Shown one piece after another: positions 56,935 to 64,000 of a DNA stretch of 64,000 nt. Origin of the DNA: Megaustenia siamemsis (lineage: Eukaryota > Mollusca > Gastropoda > Stylommatophora > Ariophantidae). A model generated the notes under the pieces. It saw only the letters and a program-made list of their open reading frames with translations. It ran no database searches and was not told the origin of the DNA. Each line of letters starts with the position of its first letter. Position 1 is the first letter of the stretch. The position numbers and the translations under genes are program-made. The stretch covers positions 69,927,995 to 69,991,994 of the forward strand of contig JAVIAB010000092.1 in the NCBI GenBank assembly GCA_032433765.1, given 5' to 3'.

Positions 56935-57345
56935 TTATCTGTCCATTATCTGCCGCTTCAAGTATGTCTACCTTCTTATCTATCCATTCAAGTCTGTCTA
57001 CCTTCTTAACTGTCCATTCTAGTTTGTCTGCCTTTTTACCTGCCCATTCAATCCTGTCTACCTTTTTTACCTGCCCATTCAAGTCTGTCTACCTTTTTAT
57101 CTGCCCATTCAAGTCTGTCTACCTTCTTAACTGTCCATTCAAGTCTGTCTACCTGTTTACCTGCCCATTCAAATCTGTCTACCTGTTTACCTGCCCATTC
57201 AAGTCTGTCTACCTGTTTACCTGCCCATTCAAATCTGTCTACCTGTTTACCTGCCCATTCAAGTCTGTCTACCTGTTTACCTGCCCATTCAAGTCTGTCT
57301 ACCTTTTTACCTGCCCATTCAAGTCTCTCTACCTTCTCGTTTCAT
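56935..57345 (+). repeat. 30-bp minisatellite, unrelated to the satellite
   Basis: About 13 units of 30 bp: ctgcccattcaagtctgtct with acctgtttac or accttcttaac. Left units are more diverged, right units nearly identical. The frame is open as a 10-residue repeat (CPFKSVYLFT), again because of the unit length. Confidence 0.95.
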
Positions 57346-58107
57346 TACTTAGAGGTGCGCACATGTGATGATCAGAGAAAGCTCGTGTGGTCAGTCCCGG
57401 CCTGGGATAAGCTTTCTGAAGATATCACTAACCTTGAGTTGACCTATTTGATTTGACATTTATTAAGTTTTGCGTCTCTTCAAAGTGCAGACACAGAATG
57501 CTTTACTTCAAAACTAGAGCTCCCCTTTACTGTATGTAAAGCCAGAGGTACCTGCCACTTCTTTTGTATGTGGTGAATATTGTGTCAACATCCTTATATT
57601 TAACATTACCGTTCGTATATTTATTTGTGATGTGGTCAGCATGACGCTAAACGTCTAACATTCTTTAAGAGAATTTCCGACATCCATTTCAAAAAGATTG
57701 AACGACATCAACTTAAGTCAATATTGTTCACTTGTCACATCCCAGCACTTGACGCCACCTTTCTCTTCCTCTTTCTCTTTCTCTTTCTCTTTCTCTTGAT
57801 CACAAACTGTCAAGTTCGGTATACCCGGAGGAGTCGGTCAAGACAAAAGTAAAATTCTTGCACTTCATGAAGCCTTCTCAATGTACTCCATGTCTGCCCT
57901 TGTTATTCATCTCTGCTTCCTCTGTCCTTCACCATGTTATCCTTGGTCAGCCACCCCTTTCCCTTCCCAATGCCTGGCAGTTCTTATGACTGTTTCTGGA
58001 TTTCTGTCGAGAAGTTGACCTATCTAACTCCATCATCTGCCATTATTCCTGTGTTCATCTCCTCTTGGCTGAACTTTTTGAGCAGTCTTTGGTTGTTCAT
58101 TTTATTT
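57346..58107. other. no gene; small CT-rich repeat
   Basis: A (CTTTCT)n-like stretch lies at about 57765-57796. Otherwise nothing recognised up to the satellite edge. Confidence 0.6.
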
Positions 58108-58110
58108 GTC

Positions 58111-58198
58111 CAAAATATTCTGATAACGTCTGGCTGATTATGTGAAACGTAGACAGTATCAATGTTTCATTTTCTAATGTTTTTCAGTATTCAGATCC
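58111..58198 (+). repeat. satellite spacer, type A, at the array edge
   Basis: Type A spacer (ttctaatgtttttcag) that forms the first part of the right block. Upstream sequence is unrelated from gttcattttattt leftward. Confidence 0.92.
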
Positions 58199-60426
58199 GT
58201 ATAGATGTCTCGAAAGCTCACAACCTTCGAATAGATGTCGCGACAGCTCACAACCTCTGTATAGATGCCACGACAGCTCACAAGCTCCGTATAGATGTCG
58301 CGACAGCTCACAACCTCTGTATAGATGTCGCAACAGCTCACAACCTCCGTATAGATGTCGCGACAGCTCACAACCTCGGTATAGATGTCGTGACAGCTCA
58401 CAACCTCAGTGTAAATGTCGCGACAGCTCACAACCTCCGTATAGATGCCACGACAGCTCACAACCTCCGTATAGATGTCACGACAGCTCACAACCTCCGT
58501 ATAGATGTCGTGACAGCTCACAACCTCAGTATAAATGTCGCGACAGCTCAAAACCTCCGTATAGATGCCATGACAGCTCACAACCTCCGTATAGATGTCG
58601 CGAAAGCTCACAAGCTCCGTACAGATGTCGCGACAGCTCACAACCTCCGTATAGATGTCCCGAAAGCTCAAAACCTCTGTATAGATGTCCCGAAAGCTCA
58701 CAACATCCATATAGATGTCACGAAATCTCACAACCTCCGTATAGATGTCACGAAAACTCACAACCTCCATATAGATGTCGCGAAAGCTCACAACCTCCGT
58801 ATAGATGTCTCGAAAGCTCACAACATCCGTATAGATGTCACGAAAGCTCACAACATCCGTATAGATGTCCCGAAAGCTCACAACCTCCGTATAGATGTCA
58901 CGAAAGCTCACAACATCCGTATAGATGTCACGAAAGCTCACAACATCCGTATAGATGTCCCGAAAGCTCACAACATCCGTATAGATGTCACGAAAGCTCA
59001 CAACATCCGTATAGATGTCACGAAAGCTCACAACATCCGTATAGATGTCCCGAAAGCTCACAACCTCCGTATAGTTGTCACGAAAGCTCACAACCACCGT
59101 ATAGATGTCCCGAAAGCTCACAACCTCCGTATAGATGTCACGACAGCTCACAAACTCCGTATAGATGTCGCGACAGTTCACAACCTCCGTATAGATGTTA
59201 CGACAGCTCACAACCTCCGTATAGATGTCCCGAAAGCTCACAACCTCCGTATAGATGTCGCGAAAGCTCACAACCTCCGTATAGATGTCGCCAAAGCTCA
59301 CAACCTCCACATAGATGTCTCGAAAGTCACAACCTCCGTATGGATGTCACGACAGCTCACAACCTCCGTATGGATGTCTCGAAAGCTCACAACCTCCGAA
59401 TAAATGTCACGAAAGTTCACAACCTCCGTATAGATGTCCCTAAAGCTCAAAACCTTTGTATAGATGTCCCGAAAGCTCACAACATCCATATAGATGTCAC
59501 TAAAGCTCCCAACCTCCGTATAGATGACACGAAAACTCACAACCTCCATATAGATGTCGCGAAAGCTCACAACCTCCGTATAGATGTCCCGAAAGCTCAC
59601 AACATCCGTATAGATGTCACGAAAGCTCACAACCTCCGTATAGATGTCCCAAAAGATCACAACCTCCGTATAGATGTCACGACAGCTCACAACCTCCGTA
59701 TAGATGTCGCGACCGCTCACAACCTCCGTATAGATGTCACGACAGCTCACAACCTCCGTATAGATGTCCCGAAAGCTCACAACCTCCGTATAGATGTCTC
59801 GAAAGTCACAACCTCCGTATAGATGTCTCGAAAGCTCACAACCTCCGAATCAATGTCACGAAAGTTCACAACCTCCGTATAGATGTCTCGAAAGTCACAA
59901 CCTCCGTATAGATATCTCGAAAGTTCACAACCTCCGAATAAATGTCACGAAAGCTCACAACCTCCGTATAGATGTTTCGAAAGTCACAACCTCCGTATAG
60001 ATGTCTCGAAAGCTTACAACCTCCGTATAAATGTCACGACAGATCACAACCTCCGTATAGATGTCTCGAAAGCTCACAACCTCCGAATAAATGTCACGAA
60101 AGTTCACAACCTCCGTATAGATGTCCCGAAAGCTCGCAACCTCCGTATAGATGTACCGAAAGCTCACAACCTCTGTATAGATGTCGCGACAGCTCACAAT
60201 CTCCGTATAGATGTCACGAAAGCTCACAACCTCCGTATAGATGTCGCGACAGCTCACAATCTCCGTATACATGTCACGACAGCTCACAACCTCCGTATAG
60301 ATGTCGCGACAGCTCACAACCTCCGTATAGATATCGCGACAGCTCACAAGCTCCGAATAGATGTCGCGACAGCTCAAAACCTCCGTATAGATGTCACGAA
60401 AGCTCACAACATCCGTATAGATGTCC

Positions 60427-60512
60427 AAAATATTCTGATAACGTCTGGCTGATTATGTGAAACGTAGACAGTCTCAATGTTCATTTTCCAATTATTTTCA
60501 GTATTCAGATCC
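60427..60512 (+). repeat. satellite spacer, type B
   Basis: Type B spacer, 2315 bp after the type A spacer at 58112. Confidence 0.93.
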
Positions 60513-62259
60513 GTATAGATGTCGCGACAGCTCACAACCTCCGTATAGATGTCGCGAAAGCTCACAACCTTCGTATAGATGTCGCGACAGCTCACAACCT
60601 CTGTATAGATGTCGCAACAGCTCAACACCTCCGTATAGATGTCGCGACAGCTCCCAACCTCCGTATAGATGTCGTGACAGCTCACAACCTCAGTATAGAT
60701 GTCGCGACAGCTCACAACCTCCGTATAGATGCCACGACAGCTCACAACCTCCGTATAGATGTCCCGAAAGCTCAAAACCTCTGTATAGATGTCCCGAAAA
60801 CTCACAACATCCATATAGATGTCACGAAAGCTCACAACCTCCGTATAGATGTCACGAAAACTCACAACCTCCATATAGATGTCGCGAAAGCTCACAACCT
60901 CCGTATAGATGTCCCGAAAGCTCACAACATCCGTATAAATGTCACGAAAGCTCACAACCTCCGTATAGATGTCCCGAAAGCTCACAACCTCCGTATAGAT
61001 GTCACGACAGCTCACAACCTCCGTATAGATGTCGCGAAAGCTCACAACCTCCGTATAGATGTTGCCAAAGCTCACAACCTCCGTATAGATGTCCCGAAAG
61101 CTCACAACCTCCGTATAGATGTCGCGAAAGCTCACAACCACCGTATAGATGTCGCCAAAGCTCACAATCTCCGTATAGATGTCTCGAAAGTCACAACCTC
61201 CGTATAGATGTCACGACAGCTCACAACCTCCGTATAGATGTCTCGAAAGCTCACAACCTCCGTACAGATGTCACGAAAACTCACAACCTCCATATAGATG
61301 TCGCGAAAGCTCACAACCTCCGTATAGATGTCCCGAAAGCTCACAACATCCGTATAGATGTCACGAAAGCTCACAACCTCTGTATAGATGTCCCAAAAGC
61401 TCACAACCTCCGTATAGATGTCACGACAGCTCACAACCTCCGTATAGATGTCGCGACAGCTCACAACCTCCGTATAGATGTCATGACAGCTCACAACCTC
61501 CGTATAGATGTCCCGAAAGCTCACAACCTCCGTATAGATGTCGCGACAGCTCACAACCTCTGTATAGATGTCGGCGAAGCTCACAACCTCCGTATAGATG
61601 TGTCGAAAGTCACAACCTCCGAATAGATGTCACGACAGCTCACAATCTCCGTATAGATGTCTCGAAAGCTCACAACCTCCGAATCAATGTCACGAAAGTT
61701 CACAACCTCCGTATAGATGTCTCGAAAGTCACAACCTCCGTATAGATATCTCGAAAGTTCACAACCTCCGAATAAATGTCACGAAAGCTCACAACCTCCG
61801 TATAGATGTCTCGAAAGTCACAACCTCCGTATAGATGTCTCGAAAGCTTACAACCTCCGTATAAATGTCACGACAGATCACAACCTCCGTATAGATGTCT
61901 CGAAAGCTCACAACCTCCGAATAAATGTCACGAAAGTTCACAACATCCGTATAGATGTCCGAAAGCTCGCAACCTCCGTATAGATGTACCGAAAGCTCAC
62001 AACCTCTGTATAGATGTCGCGACAGCTCACAATCTCCGTATAGATGTCACGAAAGCTCACAACCTCCGTATAGATGTCGCGACAGCTCACAATCTCCGTA
62101 TACATGTCACGACAGCTCACAACCTCCGTATAGATGTCGCGACAGCTCACAACCTCCGTATAGATATCGCGACAGCTCACAAGCTCCGAATAGATGTCGC
62201 GACAGCTCAAAACCTCCGTATAGATGTCACGAAAGCTCACAACATCCGTATAGATGTCC

Positions 62260-62345
62260 AAAATATTCTGATAACGTCTGGCTGATTATGTGAAACGTAG
62301 ACAGTCTCAATGTTTCATTTCCAATTATTTTCAGTATTCAGATCC
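62260..62345 (+). repeat. satellite spacer, type B, second in a row
   Basis: Type B again (ccaattattttcag), 1833 bp after the previous one. This breaks the A-B alternation seen in the left block. Confidence 0.92.
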
Positions 62346-64000
62346 GTATAGATGTCGCGACAGCTCACAACCTCCGTATAGATGTCGCGAAAGCTCACAA
62401 CCTTCGTATAGATGTCGCGACAGCTCACAACCTCTGTATAGATGTCGCAACAGCTCAACACCTCCGTATAGATGTCGCGACAGCTCCCAACCTCCGTATA
62501 GATGTCGTGACAGCTCACAACCTCAGTATAGATGTCGCGACAGCTCACAACCTCCGTATAGATGCCACGACAGCTCACAACCTCCGTATAGATGTCCCGA
62601 AAGCTCAAAACCTCTGTATAGATGTCCCGAAAGCTCACAACATCCATATAGATGTCACGAAAGCTCACAACCTCCGTATAGATGTCACGAAAACTCACAA
62701 CCTCCATATAGATGTCGCGAAAGCTCACAACCTCCGTATAGATGTCCCGAAAGCTCACAACATCCGTATAAATGTCACGAAAGCTCACAACCTCCGTATA
62801 GATGTCCCGAAAGCTCACAACCTCCGTATAGATGTCACGACAGCTCACAACCTCCGTATAGATGTCGCGAAAGCTCACAACCTCCGTATAGATGTTGCCA
62901 AAGCTCACAACCTCCGTATAGATGTCCCGAAAGCTCACAACCTCCGTATAGATGTCGCGAAAGCTCACAACCACCGTATAGATGTCGCCAAAGCTCACAA
63001 TCTCCGTATAGATGTCTCGAAAGTCACAACCTCCGTATAGATGTCACGACAGCTCACAACCTCCGTATAGATGTCTCGAAAGCTCACAACCTCCGTACAG
63101 ATGTCACGACAGCTCACAAACTCCGTATAGATGTCGCGACAGTTCACAACCTCCGTATAGATGTTACGACAGCTCACAACCTCCGTATAGATGTCCCGAA
63201 AGCTCACAACCTCCGTATAGATGTCGCGAAAGCTCACAACCTCCGTATAGATGTCGCCAAAGCTCACAACCTCCACATAGATGTCCCGAAAGCTCACAAC
63301 TCCGTATAAATGTCACGAAAGCTCACAACCTCCGTATAGATGTCCCGAAAGCTCACAACCTCCGTATAGATGTCGCGACAGCTCAAACCTCCGTATAGAT
63401 GTTGCGACAGCTCACAACCTCCGTATAGATGCAACGACAGCTCACAACCTCCGTATAGATGTCGCGACAGCTCACAACCTCCGTATAGATGTCGCGACAG
63501 CTCACAACCTCCGTATAGATGTCGCGACAGCTCACAAGCTCCGTATAGATGTCGCGAAGCTCAAAACCTCCGTATAGATGTCCCGAAAGCCACAACCTCC
63601 GTATAGATGTCCCGAAAGCTCACAACCTCCGTATAAATGTCACGAAAGCTCACAACCTCCGTATAGATGTCACGAAAGCTCACAACATCCGTATAAATGT
63701 CTCGAAGCTCACAACCTCCGTATAGATGTCCCGAAAGCTCACAACCTCCGTATAGATGTCTCGAAAGTCACAACCTCCGTATAGATGTCTCGAAAGCTCA
63801 CAACCTCCGAATCAATGTCACGAAAGTTCACAACCTCCGTATAGATGTCTCGAAAGTCACAACCTCCGTATAGATATCTCGAAAGTTCACAACCTCCGAA
63901 TAAATGTCACGAAAGCTCACAACCTCCGTATAGATGTTTCGAAAGTCACAACCTCCGTATAGATGTCTCGAAAGCTTACAACCTCCGTATAAATGTCACG

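Larger units (their letters stand above)
58108..64000 (+). repeat. 30-bp satellite array, right block
   Basis: Same 30-bp unit, orientation and variant order as the left block. The left edge is a type A spacer, with no units before it, and the array runs past the window end. It is cleaner than 5450-13818, and units stay in 30-bp phase for kilobases. Open frames of up to 413 codons (58162-59403 plus) and 378 codons (58174-59310 minus) follow from that. Confidence 0.97.

Noticed and set aside
56919..57368. Repeat protein with CPFKSVYLFT units
   Set aside because: A 30-bp minisatellite open by its period; left units are decayed and there is no gene structure.

Overview
This window is repeat-dominated animal DNA, and I see no host protein-coding gene, rRNA or true tRNA that I can support. 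It carries tRNA-headed SINEs with target-site duplications, decayed non-LTR retrotransposons (RTE/BovB-like and others), a piggyBac-like MITE pair, many minisatellites and one 100-N scaffold gap. This fits a non-model invertebrate, perhaps a mollusc or other lophotrochozoan; the taxonomic guess is weak and comes from repeat style only.

Layout. 1-13818 and 58108-64000 (running off the window) are two blocks of the same 30-bp satellite in the same orientation. The satellite has a higher-order structure: about 87-bp non-repeat spacers of two alternating types (A and B) interrupt it, giving a super-period near 3.9 kb in the left block. Because 30 is a multiple of 3, the array gives long stop-free frames on both strands (up to 502 codons); I treat these as artefacts of periodicity, not genes.

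13819-58107 is a graveyard of mobile elements. SINE-1 (about 255 bp, tRNA-like head, 3' hairpin) has eight good copies and two diverged ones. Its 3' end shares a motif with the 3' end of the RTE-like LINE present here, which suggests that LINE mobilised it. SINE-2 has a Leu/Ser-tRNA-like head. A dispersed element called X here (about 300-390 bp) occurs about ten times and repeatedly sits next to a minisatellite, each time with a different unit, including the right edge of the big satellite. A 3-kb LINE (about 47903-50960, minus strand) is nearly complete, with endonuclease and reverse transcriptase domains broken by several frameshifts.

Distinct minisatellites (units about 16, 18, 24, 26, 29, 30, 31, 42, 43, 44 bp) and simple repeats fill much of the rest. 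The genes do not form a pathway. The coherent story is repeat biology: LINE-SINE partnership, insertion into tandem arrays, and array birth beside a mobile element.
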